DNA from: Alistipes finegoldii DSM 17242
Lineage (GTDB): Bacteria > Bacteroidota > Bacteroidia > Bacteroidales > Rikenellaceae
Assembly (NCBI RefSeq): GCF_000265365.1
Contig: NC_018011.1
Span: 310,001-374,000 of the forward strand
DNA: 64,000 bases
Reading direction: 5' to 3'
Position 1 is the first letter of the stretch. The number at the start of each line of letters is the position of its first letter. Positions 1 to 9,219 of this stretch are shown in pieces. The notes beneath the pieces are model-generated. The model saw only the letters and a program-made list of their open reading frames with translations, ran no database searches and was not told the origin of the DNA. The position numbers were made by a program, and so were the translations under genes.

Positions 1-1078
1 TTTTCAGTACGGTAGCGAAGGAGTGCCGAGCAACATAGGTGGTAATATCTATCGGCAGATTCAATTCCTCTCCGATCTTTTTCAACCGTATATTCACTTT
101 GGCAATCACCTTATGCACGCGGTTGTGCTGTTGCGTTTCCGTCTTGTGGAACGAGGAGAGAACAGGAAACAGATAAGGCAATGATACTCCATTGTAGCGA
201 GCGAGAATCTTCAAGGCTTCCGTCTGCAACGGGAGCTTGATAAGTTTCTTTGTCTTCTTACGAATATAGACCAACCGATTGTCGATGATGTTCTTCTCGG
301 TCAGATAGCACATATCCACGAAATTGATGCCGCCCATGTAATAGGAAAACGCAAACAAATCGACTGCCAACTGTACCCGTCCATCATCCGTCGAATAGTG
401 AACGATGCGTAAAATATCATCCTTGCGAATGGCTCGTTTGGCTGTCTGCTGATGCAGGCGCGATACCTTGAAACTGCGGAACGGATAGTATTCGGCCTTG
501 ACGATTTTCTGTTCGATAGCCAGATTGTAGAGCATACGCAATGAACGGAATCGAATCCCGATTGTATTATCCGCCAACCCTGCCGAACGCAGCCATGTTT
601 CATAGCGTTTGAGCCATGTAACATCTATCTCTGAAAAGTAGATATTCAGATGCCCGTTGAACCGCATGAGCGAGGTATATGCCTGCCGTACCGATAAGGC
701 GTACCCTGTTCGTTTGGCCGCAATCAACGCTTCGATTTGCTCGGTAAAGAGCTGCCCTACGGTCTTGGTCGTATAGCCGCCACAAACTTTCTCGACGAGC
801 GTATTGGCCGTAAATGCCTTTTCCTCGCAAGTCAGTTCAATCACCTTATCCGTATATTCCCGCTGTTTGTCGGCGATATACTTTTCAATATAGATTCGGT
901 TGGGGCAATTCCGTTTCGGCCTGCTCTTGTCAAAATCCCAATATCGGGCGGCCAACGAAATACCCATGCTGACATATTTGCGCCTACGCTCTTTCGTTAC
1001 GCAGAGCATCAACGGATGTTCTCCGTTCGCAAGTGTTTTGGAACGGTATAAAAGTACGTTTACTCCCGTTGCAGACAT
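1..1078 (-). CDS. Tyrosine site-specific integrase (C-terminus beyond window)
   Basis: The frame is open from an ATG at 1078 leftward to the window edge, giving about 359 codons. The N-terminus reads as the arm-type DNA-binding domain of Bacteroidetes integrases, followed by a core-binding domain. The catalytic domain begins around the segment MGGINFVDM, where the usual first arginine is absent, as in IntDOT-like enzymes. The motif ARHSFAT (HxxR box side) is seen near base 30. The final tyrosine lies outside the window. It probably integrates and excises an element that extends left of base 1. Its 5' end faces a broken tRNA-Phe gene 150 bp away, which fits an attachment junction. Family call is firm; the element type cannot be told from here. 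Confidence 0.9.
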   Translation of the reverse strand, partial: MSATGVNVLLYRSKTLANGEHPLMLCVTKERRRKYVSMGISLAARYWDFDKSRPKRNCPNRIYIEKYIADKQREYTDKVIELTCEEKAFTANTLVEKVCGGYTTKTVGQLFTEQIEALIAAKRTGYALSVRQAYTSLMRFNGHLNIYFSEIDVTWLKRYETWLRSAGLADNTIGIRFRSLRMLYNLAIEQKIVKAEYYPFRSFKVSRLHQQTAKRAIRKDDILRIVHYSTDDGRVQLAVDLFAFSYYMGGINFVDMCYLTEKNIIDNRLVYIRKKTKKLIKLPLQTEALKILARYNGVSLPYLFPVLSSFHKTETQQHNRVHKVIAKVNIRLKKIGEELNLPIDITTYVARHSFATVLK

Positions 1079-1087
1079 CCTCGTTTC

Positions 1088-1124
1088 GGTTTACACATTT
1101 GGTTTACACAAGTTGTGTAAACCA
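1088..1124. repeat. Direct and inverted GGTTTACACA repeats upstream of integrase
   Basis: GGTTTACACA occurs at 1088-1097 and again at 1101-1110. The second copy forms a perfect dyad with TGTGTAAACC (arms 1100-1110 and 1114-1124, 3-bp spacer). It lies 10-46 bp upstream of the integrase start. This is the kind of place where integrase arm sites, excisionase sites or an autoregulatory operator are found. Function is inferred only from position. Confidence 0.6.
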
Positions 1125-1230
1125 GTGTATTTTCGACCGATTTCGAGGGACAAAAAAAAGATGATCACATTTCTGTAACCATCTTGTATTTAATGTTTTA
1201 TAAGTCTGTTTCAAGTGCTTGACCGAGGCA

Positions 1231-1268
1231 TTTTCAGTCCTTTGCTCTACCAACTGAGCTATGGCACC
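1231..1268 (-). pseudogene. tRNA-Phe (GAA) 5' half, broken after the anticodon
   Basis: Read on the minus strand from 1268, the sequence matches a bacterial tRNA-Phe 5' half: acceptor strand GGTGCCA, a normal D-arm, and the anticodon loop CTGAAAA with anticodon GAA. After CTGAAAAT the match stops. No matching anticodon stem, T-arm (GGTTCAA-type) or acceptor 3' strand follows in the next 100 bases. The 3' half has therefore been replaced, and the replacing DNA leads into the integrase gene. This is the signature of integration into a tRNA gene at the anticodon loop. Confidence 0.85.
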
Positions 1269-1315
1269 ATCCCGATATCGGGGTCAGGAATACTCCTTTC
1301 CGTATTATCGTGGTG

Positions 1316-1347
1316 CAAAGGTAAAAATTCTTTTTCAAATCTGCAAA
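1316..1347 (-). promoter_or_regulatory. Intact promoter of the broken tRNA-Phe
   Basis: On the minus strand a -33 box TTTG (1344-1347), a 20-bp spacer and a -7 box TACCTTTG (1316-1323) match the Bacteroidetes consensus exactly. It would start transcription near 1309, about 40 bases before the tRNA 5' end. Since the tRNA is now cut, the transcript would run into the integrase side of the inserted element. Confidence 0.8.
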
Positions 1348-1412
1348 TGCCCGCTGCATTTTTTCTGCTTTTTTCAGTTGCGGAAACATCTCACGCCCTA
1401 CCCCGGCTTCAC

Positions 1413-1447
1413 AAAAAAAGGGAGGAGCCGTCGATGCTCCTCCCTCC
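1413..1447 (-). terminator. Terminator after operon A
   Basis: On the minus strand GGGAGGAGC, a 7-base loop and GCTCCTCCC are followed by seven T. It sits about 25 bp after the stop of the DUF4302 gene and ends operon A. The C-side operon ends with a similar hairpin. Confidence 0.9.
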
Positions 1448-1471
1448 CCTTGATCAATAATGCAAGCGATC

Positions 1472-3391
1472 TTACTTGAGCATCACTGCATTTGCATTAA
1501 CGGCACGCCGTTCGAACGACGGCGCCAAAGTCAATTGCGGAACGGCCGGCTTCATATTCCGGTCCGCAGCAGCTGCAAATTTACCTGCCAGCATGGCTTT
1601 CCCCTTAACGGGGGCAGCGGCCGGAGATTTTTTCACCAGCGTAAACGGTCCGACCGGATAGTCGTCGGCCGTAAACCCGGAGTCGGCCGTCGGATTATAC
1701 TTGCCCAGATAGTTGGACCCATTGTAAACGAACTGGTCCATCATAACCACCTCGGCCTCCACATCGCCCGTAAGAGTGAGTTCATTGCCGATAACCTTGC
1801 CCTTTCCGTCAGACATTATGGCACCGATCAGGCCCACATAGGAACCGCCTACCGGATAATAATATTTACCGCTTACATTCTTGTCACGGCAAAGAGCGAC
1901 ATAGCGAACGGTGCCGTCTCCGGTAGCTCCGATCTCCTGATAGCTCTGGATCATGATATAACCGGTTTCCTTGTCGAAAGTGGCAATTGCGGGGAACCGG
2001 TCGCGATAAGCCGAGATGGCCCATCCGGTAAGCGCGAAGTTGGTATTGGCGACCTTCGTGGAGAAAGTGACGTCGAAGGAGATCGGCTTGGCAGACTTCA
2101 TCGACGTCGTACTCGTCACGGTCCACGTACCGAGCCAAGCGGCATAAGCCTCATCGAGTTCGGGAGCCTTCTCCGTAGTGAATTCCTTCCTGAAAAGATC
2201 CGTCGTAGCCAGAACCACATTCTCCGTAGCGACGATGCCGAATCCGATGACAACATGATCCGTTTCCGAAGAGAGGTCCTCGAAGATCTCGCTCGCCGCG
2301 CCCTTCTTGCCGAGAGCGGAGACGACGAAATCGGCCGTATAAGTTCCGACCAAGGAGTTCATCTCGGAGATCAGCGACTTGATGATCGCCATGTCGCTCT
2401 CGCCTTCGAGATCCGCCTTTTCATAAACGTCGAAATAGTAATAATCGGTGGCGACGCTCGGCGTCACATTGACGGTCGCGCTGCTGAAGGTAATGTCCGC
2501 AGGAGTGATCGTAAGCCTGTTATTCGAGCGGACAGGCTTGGGCGAATAGATCTTGACGCTTCCGTCTTCATTCTCGAAATAATAGTCCTCCTTGAAAGTC
2601 ATCTCCGAAACCGCAACGTTTCCGATCTTCAGGGGCGAATAGAATTTAAGACCCGTTTCGGTAAAGACAAAAGGAGCCTTGATGACCTCGCCCGTGGAGA
2701 CCGAACCGTCGTCTCCGGGAGCCGGCGTGTAGGAGATCCTGAAAACGCGGGAAGAGAAGTTGTTGAGCCTCATCTCCCAGTCAATCGGATAGGTCACGCC
2801 GTCAACCACGCAACGGGTATAGATCAGGTCCATCTTGGCAGCCGCATCCTGATAGCTCTGCAATTCGGTCTTCCAGTTCACACCCGCCTCGATCGGATAG
2901 AGGTAGGCGTAATTGTTGGTTTTGCGCCCCTTGAGCTTCACGAAATCAGCGGAAGCCTCCATGACGATGAAGTCGGAATCGCCCTCCAGTCCCCCGTTGC
3001 TCGTACCGATGCCGAGTTCAGCGCCCGTCGTCGGCGAGGAGTAGAAATGGATGATGTCGTTATTGGTGTCGAACGCGAGTACGGGACCGCTCTCCGCAAC
3101 CACCGAATAGTAGGACGATTCGGTTTTGCCCGCAGCGAAATTCTCACTGGAAGCGACGACCGTATTGTCGGTATTGAATTTCAGGAAAAGCGTGTAGCCG
3201 CCGTAAATGCGCTCGCCTTCGGGATACAACTCCATCCGCCAGCCGTTTTCTGCGCCCTGAAGTACAGTGATGGCTTCCTTGACCGCCTCTTCAATGCGTT
3301 CCGTCGCCGATTTCGAGAATTTATCCTCATCGTCCTTCAGGCAGGAATTGAAAAGCAGGGGCAGAGCCAGTAATATCAATATTTTTTTCAT
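1472..3391 (-). CDS. DUF4302 surface lipoprotein, operon A
   Basis: About 639 residues beginning MKKILILLALPLLFNSC, a lipoprotein signal with the lipobox cysteine at residue 17. An in-frame ATG two codons upstream (3397) is an alternative start. The protein resembles the DUF4302 family of Bacteroidetes, secreted lipoproteins encoded beside SusC/SusD; the molecular role is unknown. It is the last gene of operon A, 9-16 bp after the zinc peptidase gene (depending on start), and is followed by a strong terminator. It is a diverged paralogue of the protein at 27193-28992, with a shared domain containing the segment AWLGTWTVTST. It probably sits on the cell surface and may bind ligand for the SusC/SusD pair; that role is inferred from context. 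Confidence 0.8.
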   Translation of the reverse strand: MKKILILLALPLLFNSCLKDDEDKFSKSATERIEEAVKEAITVLQGAENGWRMELYPEGERIYGGYTLFLKFNTDNTVVASSENFAAGKTESSYYSVVAESGPVLAFDTNNDIIHFYSSPTTGAELGIGTSNGGLEGDSDFIVMEASADFVKLKGRKTNNYAYLYPIEAGVNWKTELQSYQDAAAKMDLIYTRCVVDGVTYPIDWEMRLNNFSSRVFRISYTPAPGDDGSVSTGEVIKAPFVFTETGLKFYSPLKIGNVAVSEMTFKEDYYFENEDGSVKIYSPKPVRSNNRLTITPADITFSSATVNVTPSVATDYYYFDVYEKADLEGESDMAIIKSLISEMNSLVGTYTADFVVSALGKKGAASEIFEDLSSETDHVVIGFGIVATENVVLATTDLFRKEFTTEKAPELDEAYAAWLGTWTVTSTTSMKSAKPISFDVTFSTKVANTNFALTGWAISAYRDRFPAIATFDKETGYIMIQSYQEIGATGDGTVRYVALCRDKNVSGKYYYPVGGSYVGLIGAIMSDGKGKVIGNELTLTGDVEAEVVMMDQFVYNGSNYLGKYNPTADSGFTADDYPVGPFTLVKKSPAAAPVKGKAMLAGKFAAAADRNMKPAVPQLTLAPSFERRAVNANAVMLK

Positions 3392-3407
3392 AAACATCCT
3401 TTTTTAC

Positions 3408-4301
3408 TTAATTAGTGGCATCTAAATCGAGGTTCGGAAGTTCTTTCTGGCGGCGTAAAACGACTTTGCGCAATTCGTCCAGATCGATTCCCCAATCGTT
3501 CTTCATGTATTTGTCCACGATCTCGAATTTGGCTTCGAGCATCGGACGGCCCACCTCGCCGGCCGTTTCGAGCATCTCCTCCCAAGTGGCAGCCGTGTTG
3601 GTGACGTAGATGGAGCTTACCTCCACGAACTCCTCCTCGGCCGAAGTCGAAGCGTAACGGCTGATAAAACCGTCCTTAAGCGCCAAGTCCTCCGAAGGAT
3701 AGACGTCCCAGCAGGCGTTGCCGACATAGCGGATGCCCGTGGCCAAACCGGTGATCTGATTGAAATCCGTCGAGAAGGGCTTCTTCTGGTTGAGGATATG
3801 AGCGAATTCGTGGTGGATCGTCTTGAAATACCACTCGTTCAGCAGGTCCACATTGGTCGGGTCCATATTGTTGACGGCATAGAGCGTAATCTTGGTTCCG
3901 CCTTCGGCCGTACCCAGCACGACCTCGCCGTTGTTGTTATAGGCGGGACTGCCGACCAGAAAAACCATCTTCGGGAAGTAGCTGGTGATGAAGTCGCGGC
4001 TTCCGGTCACCTCGTCGTAAGCCTGCAGGCAGAGGTGCTTGACCAGCTTGGCCATCTGAACCGACTTCTCGTAGTTCGCGGGAGTCAGATCGTAGATCAT
4101 GTCGCTCTCCATATCCTCATAACGGTAGCGGAACTCGATGTTATAAGGCTCGATATAGTTTTTGTAAAGCCACGAGTCCAAAGGCGTCTCCGTCGTCTGC
4201 TCCGGTTTGATGACACTCGTGCCGCTCAGATCGTCTTCGGAACACGAGCTGCCCGAAAAAGCGCAGACGAATGCGAATAATCCTAATATTGTTTTTTTCA
4301 T
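3408..4301 (-). CDS. Zinc-dependent lipoprotein peptidase (Peptidase_Mx1 type), operon A
   Basis: About 297 residues from MKKTILGLF, with a lipobox cysteine at residue 20. A gluzincin-type motif HEFAH is at residues 164-168 (the HExxH zinc site and catalytic Glu), and acidic residues downstream in EEEFVEV could supply the third ligand. This matches the putative zinc-binding metallopeptidase family (Peptidase_Mx1) often found in Bacteroidetes SusC/SusD loci. It lies between SusD-A and the DUF4302 gene, with short gaps, so it is co-transcribed. It is predicted to be anchored to the outer membrane and to cleave peptide or protein near the transporter. A TTG nine bases upstream (4310) is in frame but less likely as a start. 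The paralogue is at 26290-27180. Confidence 0.82.
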   Translation of the reverse strand: MKKTILGLFAFVCAFSGSSCSEDDLSGTSVIKPEQTTETPLDSWLYKNYIEPYNIEFRYRYEDMESDMIYDLTPANYEKSVQMAKLVKHLCLQAYDEVTGSRDFITSYFPKMVFLVGSPAYNNNGEVVLGTAEGGTKITLYAVNNMDPTNVDLLNEWYFKTIHHEFAHILNQKKPFSTDFNQITGLATGIRYVGNACWDVYPSEDLALKDGFISRYASTSAEEEFVEVSSIYVTNTAATWEEMLETAGEVGRPMLEAKFEIVDKYMKNDWGIDLDELRKVVLRRQKELPNLDLDATN

Positions 4302-4338
4302 AACGTTCAACTTTTATATATAGATCAGCGAATTATCA

Positions 4339-5910
4339 TTATCTCGGATTAGGAGTCATGTCGGCCGCGAGCACATCGGCGGGCAGCTGAACGGCACGGC
4401 GGTTGTCCCGGACCTCCAGCGTATCGTCCACGCTCTTGATTCCCAAATCGTTGCTGGTCAGGGTGCGGCGGTAAATCTCGATGCCGAAGCGCTTCACGTC
4501 GAACCAGCGCAGGCCGTAGTGCAGCGTCTCGTAACGGCGCAGCAACAGCAGCGTATGAATCATGCCTTCCTGCGTCCGGTCGATTTCGAAAGCCGGGTTG
4601 AGCGGCTTCTTCGGAGTCGGATTCTTGGGATCGTAATCCGCAACCGATGCGGCCCAGCTCGAAATATTGGCCTCGGTCAACGTCTTGTATTTACTGCATG
4701 AATTCGAAAGATAGAGATTCATGTCGTTCAGGGCCGCCGTGTATTCCTTCTGCATGATATAGGCCTCGGCGCGGGTCAGCAGGGTCTCTTCGGCCGTGAA
4801 GAGCGGATAGACGGTATGCCTGTAGCCTGTTCCCGCCACCGGGTCGAGGTACTCGATCAGATAGGGAACACGGGGCAGCAGGATTTTGTCGATTCCGCTG
4901 ACAAAGCGAAGCGGTTCGCACTTCCACGTGTAGGGAGCGAAGGGAGTATTCGTGCAGTCTATGCCCTCGTTATCGGCAATCATCTGTCCGTGATTGTACT
5001 GCATTCCGACACCGTATCCGCCGAATACGCGGCCGGCATACGAATAGGCGGTGGCCATCATGAAATTGCACGTCAGATCCGCACTGACATAGTAGGTAGC
5101 CGCCGTATTCAGTGTAGCGCCGTTGTTCATCGGATATTCCAGCAGCTCCTCATAATTGCGGAGCGAACCGGCAGGCGAATTGGTCAGCGCCACCGTAGCG
5201 TATTTTACCGCCTCGTCCCATTTCTGGTAGTAGAGGTAAAAACGGGCCGCAAACGCATTGGCCGCACGCTTGTTGAAATGGTACTTGGGCACCGAATAGA
5301 TCACGTCGTTTATCAGCGGCAGTCCCTCTTCGATATCCTTCTCGATCTTGGCGTAGACCTCGGCGACGGTTCCGCGCTCGTATTTGGGATCGAGTTCCGT
5401 CTCGGCCTTCTCCATATAGGGAATACCGAGGTCGTCGGGATGCGCAGGATCGTAATGCTGGCAGAAAACGTTCACCAGCACGAAGTGGGCATAGGCACGG
5501 CAGATAAGCGCTTCGCCTTTTGCGGCGCTCAGCTTGTCGGTCATCTCCATCTTGTCGATGGCCTTGAGCACCTCGTTGGCGTTGGCGATAGCCATGTAGT
5601 GGGCTTCCCACGTGTGAGCGGCGTCTTCGTTGTCGGTTTCGGTCGGATCGCTCCATTCATAGCTCTCCTGCCAGAAACGGCTCCAGCCATCGTAATTGGC
5701 GCCGTGGTTATCGGTATTGTCGGAAGCCATTTCGAGGAAAAGCCACGGCTGGCTGTCCGCATAAGCCGATACCAGCATCTTGATAGCCTTCTCTTCCGAA
5801 TCGATAATCGTCCGGTTGTCAGGCTGCTCGTCGAGGAAATCGTTACAGGAGGAAAGTCCCGCAACAAGAAGTCCCGCAAGCAGGAAATATATCAATTTGT
5901 TCGTTTTCAT
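4339..5910 (-). CDS. SusD/RagB-family nutrient-binding lipoprotein A
   Basis: 523 residues beginning MKTNKLIYFLLAGLL with lipobox LSSC (Cys22), then NDFLDEQPDNRT, the usual start of mature SusD proteins. The length, the helix-rich TPR-like middle and the conserved RAEAY and RWFDVKR segments near the C-terminus fit SusD/RagB. It would form the lid of SusC-A and bind substrate at the cell surface. It begins 15 bp after SusC-A and belongs to the same operon. It is closely related to the SusD at 24658-26259. Substrate is unknown; nearby peptidases suggest peptides, as in RagAB. Confidence 0.93.
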   Translation of the reverse strand: MKTNKLIYFLLAGLLVAGLSSCNDFLDEQPDNRTIIDSEEKAIKMLVSAYADSQPWLFLEMASDNTDNHGANYDGWSRFWQESYEWSDPTETDNEDAAHTWEAHYMAIANANEVLKAIDKMEMTDKLSAAKGEALICRAYAHFVLVNVFCQHYDPAHPDDLGIPYMEKAETELDPKYERGTVAEVYAKIEKDIEEGLPLINDVIYSVPKYHFNKRAANAFAARFYLYYQKWDEAVKYATVALTNSPAGSLRNYEELLEYPMNNGATLNTAATYYVSADLTCNFMMATAYSYAGRVFGGYGVGMQYNHGQMIADNEGIDCTNTPFAPYTWKCEPLRFVSGIDKILLPRVPYLIEYLDPVAGTGYRHTVYPLFTAEETLLTRAEAYIMQKEYTAALNDMNLYLSNSCSKYKTLTEANISSWAASVADYDPKNPTPKKPLNPAFEIDRTQEGMIHTLLLLRRYETLHYGLRWFDVKRFGIEIYRRTLTSNDLGIKSVDDTLEVRDNRRAVQLPADVLAADMTPNPR

Positions 5911-5925
5911 ATGCTTTAAACTAAA

Positions 5926-8900
5926 TTATAAACCGATTTTGAGCGTTAAGGTAAACTGCTTCGGCACGGGAGTGGCCACACCACCCGAATTGAAGAATTC
6001 CGGATCCTGACCGTTGAGCTTCTTGTCCGCATAGATCAGGAAGAGGTTCGTCGCCTGAATCTTGAGCGCGAGGTTGGACATTCTCAGCTTCTTGATCCAG
6101 CGCTTCGGGAAGTCGTAGGTCAGCGAAATTTCCTTCATGCGGATGAAATCGCCTTTGGCGATTCGGGCCGTAGAATAGTTGTAGGCATTGTAGGCGTACG
6201 ACAGCTTGCTGTCATTCCGCACCTGACGGCTCGACACGATAGCCGGAACATCGGTGTATCTTTCGTCACCGGGCGTCATCCAGCGGTTGCGGAACTCGCG
6301 CGGCATGGCGTCGAGGTCGTTATAGATACTGGAGAAGACCGGATCGAGACGAACGACGTTGCCGAACGAATAGGTGATGAAGACGTTCAGACGCAGACCT
6401 TTGTACTGGAAGATGTTGCCGAAGCTTCCGACGTCCGTCGGCTCCGAGGGACCCGAATAAACCAGATTGTCGAAACGCTCGGTCTCTTGGAAGTTGATAT
6501 CGGTCGAAGTCAGCACGCCCGCTTCGTTGATGAATGTCGGAACGCCGTCTTCGTTCAGCCCCCGGAAATCGTAGGAGAAAAGCGAATTCACCGGGTAGCC
6601 CTCACGCGAGAAACCGATACCGGAAACGAGGTTGAAGGCACGGGTGGAAGTATTGAACTTGGTCACCTCGTTCTTCATGTGCGAATAGATGAAATCGGTG
6701 GTCCAGCTGAAATCCTTCGTCTTGATGTTCTTCGTCGAAAGCGAGAACTCGATACCCCGCGACTTCATCGTCGCGACGTTGCCGTACTTCTGGATCTGGC
6801 CGCCGATACCCTGCGTCATCACCCGACCGATCAGGTCGAAGTTGTCGCGCTTGTACCAGTCAACGGTCAGGTTGATGCGGTTGTCCAGAAAGCCCAAATC
6901 CGCACCGATATTCAGCTCGTGCTTCTTCTCGTAGGTCAGATCGCTGTTCTCCAGATCCTTGATCGTCAGACCCGACTCGGTAACGCCGGCCGAGGGGCGC
7001 CACGGCGAATAGCTCTGGATGACGGCGAGCGCATTGGTCACCGAGGGGCGGTCGGCCGTCAGCGAATAGGAGGCCTTGAGCGACAGGTGCGAAACGGCCT
7101 TGCTGATCGAATTGAAGAAATTTTCCTCGTGGACGTTCCATGCGCCCGAAACGTTCCACGTAGGCAGCCAGCGCGAACGGGTCGTCAGGCCCAGCGCGTT
7201 GTTACCTTCGTAACGCAGCGTGCCGTTAAGCGTATAGCGGCCCTTGTAGGAGTAGGTCCCATTGAAGAAGAAAGCGACGTTGCGGTAGTGGGTGTTGCCC
7301 ATTTCGTAATAGGGCGAGTTATCCTCCTTGCCCTTCTTGAAGACGAGATAGTCGTAGAACGGAATTTCACCCGAATCGTACTGCAGGCCCCAGCCGCGGA
7401 ACCACGTTTTCTGACGATCGCTCTGGTTGGTTTCCATACCGAGGTAAGCATTGATAATATGCGTATTGTTGATCGTCGTATTATAGGTCGCGGAGAAACG
7501 GAAGTCATAGGACAGCAGCCGGTTGTCCGTACGGGTGTAGATACCGCCGGCGGGCAGAATCGATACGGGAACGGCGTAAATATCATCCGGATCCTTGTAC
7601 AGCAACGGGTTGTTGTCGCGAATCGTCGTCGTACCCATGGCCCGGTAGGCATTCGCCTGATTGGAAGCCTCGCGTACGTTATGCTCCTGCGAAGTTCCGG
7701 TATAGCGCACCGACGCCAGCGCCGAAGCCTCGAATCCCTTGAAAGCCTTCCACTTCAGTTCGCCTTGGAATTTCACATCGGCGACGTTCAGGTCGATATA
7801 GTTGTTCGCCAGTTCATGGAGAATATTGAAATCCGCATAGTTACGGACATAATACTCCTTCGGATCGAGCACGCGCGAAGTATTCAGGGCATACGAATAA
7901 GGGTTGATGTCGAAATCGCGCTTCACCTCGCCCGTTACATAGTCGGTCGTGGCGCCGAGCGTTCCGGGCGCTTTCTGCTTACGGTACGAACCGTTGGTAA
8001 TCAGGTTGAGCGTAAGGGCGTCCGAGATATTATACGTCGCATTGAGATTGGCCGTATAACGGGAAATCTCGCTGGTCTTCGTCCATCCCGGATCGAAAAG
8101 GGCGCTGATCGACGCATAGTAGGCGGACTTCTCGGTACCCGAAGTGATACTTACCGAATGCGAGTGCATGACCGTATTCTGGAAAAGCTCCTTGAACCAG
8201 TCCGTGTTGCGGTACTCGGCCTTGCGCAGGTAGCGGTTGCGCGTCTCCACGGTGTTTTCCAGCAGTCCGGCATTGATCAGCGAATACATCTTGCCGTAAA
8301 CACCGCTCGCCGACGCGTTGGTGACACGCGAATTGCCCAGCCAGCCCTTGTTGTACAGCTCCTGATAGACGGACATCTGGTCCTGAGAGTTCATGATGTT
8401 GAAATCGGCGTAGGAGGGAATCATACGATACGTGAACTCGCCCGTATAATTGATATGGCTGACGCCGGCACGTCCCTTTTTGGTCGTAATGACGATCACG
8501 CCGGCCATAGCGCGCGCACCGTAGATCGAGGTGGCCGAACCGTCCTTCAGGATATTGAAACTCTCGATATCCTCGGCGTTCAGACCCGCGATGGCGGAAC
8601 CGATCAGCGTCGTGGCGTCACCCGAAGAGAGGTCCTCGGCCGAAATATCGGCGACATCCTCCATAATGACGCCGTCCACAACCCAAAGCGGCTTTGAGCT
8701 GCCGTGAATCGACGTCGCACCGCGGACGCGGATCTTGGGAGCGGTACCGAACGTACCCGATACGTTCTGCACCGAAACACCGGCCGAACGGCCTTCCAGA
8801 CCGCGGCTGATATCGGCCAGACCCGATAGTTTCACATCGTCGGCAACCAACTGGTCGGATGCACCGGTGAACAGTCGTTTATCCGTTTTGGTCATACCCG

Positions 8901-9219
8901 TAACCACGACCGTCTCCACGGTCTGAGAATCCGGCTCGAGCGTGACCTTCACCTCAGGCGCAACGGCTACCGTAGCAGTCTTGTACCCCAAATAGGAGAT
9001 TTGCAGTTCCTCGGATTTCGCCGGAACATTGTTCATAACGAAAAATCCCTGCTGATCGGTGGATACACCGATGGTCGTACCTTTGACGATAACCGAAGCG
9101 CCGATCACGGCCGCTCCGTTTTCATCAACGACACTACCGCGCACTTGTTTGGCTTGGGCGAATGCCCCCGCTGCAAACACAAGTACTCCAATTAACGATA
9201 GTAGGATTTTTTTTACCAT
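5926..9219 (-). CDS. SusC/RagA TonB-dependent transporter A
   Basis: 1097 residues. A signal peptide (MVKKILLSLIGVLVFAAGAFAQ) is followed by a carboxypeptidase-like regulatory domain (about 25-105), a TonB-box-like stretch ETVVVTGM, the plug domain (about 120-250) with the SusC segment SIYGARAMAGVI, and a large beta barrel. It imports ligand held by SusD-A across the outer membrane. Its first 79 codons are identical base for base to SusC-C (21337), including 10 bp of upstream DNA, and then the genes diverge; their C-termini are again very similar. No consensus promoter is visible upstream, unlike SusC-C. Together with the adjacent recombinase this suggests it is a silent or alternative allele of a switchable set. 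Confidence 0.95.
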   Translation of the reverse strand: MVKKILLSLIGVLVFAAGAFAQAKQVRGSVVDENGAAVIGASVIVKGTTIGVSTDQQGFFVMNNVPAKSEELQISYLGYKTATVAVAPEVKVTLEPDSQTVETVVVTGMTKTDKRLFTGASDQLVADDVKLSGLADISRGLEGRSAGVSVQNVSGTFGTAPKIRVRGATSIHGSSKPLWVVDGVIMEDVADISAEDLSSGDATTLIGSAIAGLNAEDIESFNILKDGSATSIYGARAMAGVIVITTKKGRAGVSHINYTGEFTYRMIPSYADFNIMNSQDQMSVYQELYNKGWLGNSRVTNASASGVYGKMYSLINAGLLENTVETRNRYLRKAEYRNTDWFKELFQNTVMHSHSVSITSGTEKSAYYASISALFDPGWTKTSEISRYTANLNATYNISDALTLNLITNGSYRKQKAPGTLGATTDYVTGEVKRDFDINPYSYALNTSRVLDPKEYYVRNYADFNILHELANNYIDLNVADVKFQGELKWKAFKGFEASALASVRYTGTSQEHNVREASNQANAYRAMGTTTIRDNNPLLYKDPDDIYAVPVSILPAGGIYTRTDNRLLSYDFRFSATYNTTINNTHIINAYLGMETNQSDRQKTWFRGWGLQYDSGEIPFYDYLVFKKGKEDNSPYYEMGNTHYRNVAFFFNGTYSYKGRYTLNGTLRYEGNNALGLTTRSRWLPTWNVSGAWNVHEENFFNSISKAVSHLSLKASYSLTADRPSVTNALAVIQSYSPWRPSAGVTESGLTIKDLENSDLTYEKKHELNIGADLGFLDNRINLTVDWYKRDNFDLIGRVMTQGIGGQIQKYGNVATMKSRGIEFSLSTKNIKTKDFSWTTDFIYSHMKNEVTKFNTSTRAFNLVSGIGFSREGYPVNSLFSYDFRGLNEDGVPTFINEAGVLTSTDINFQETERFDNLVYSGPSEPTDVGSFGNIFQYKGLRLNVFITYSFGNVVRLDPVFSSIYNDLDAMPREFRNRWMTPGDERYTDVPAIVSSRQVRNDSKLSYAYNAYNYSTARIAKGDFIRMKEISLTYDFPKRWIKKLRMSNLALKIQATNLFLIYADKKLNGQDPEFFNSGGVATPVPKQFTLTLKIGL

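Noticed and set aside
1460..3373. Plus-strand frame opposite the DUF4302 gene
   Set aside because: Antisense to a gene with a clear lipoprotein signal and terminator; arginine-rich shadow.
6487..8697. Long open frame of 736 codons on the plus strand inside SusC-A
   Set aside because: Exactly antisense to a well-supported SusC gene, Arg/His/Val-rich composition, no domain; a codon-bias shadow, as is the 981-codon frame opposite SusC-C.
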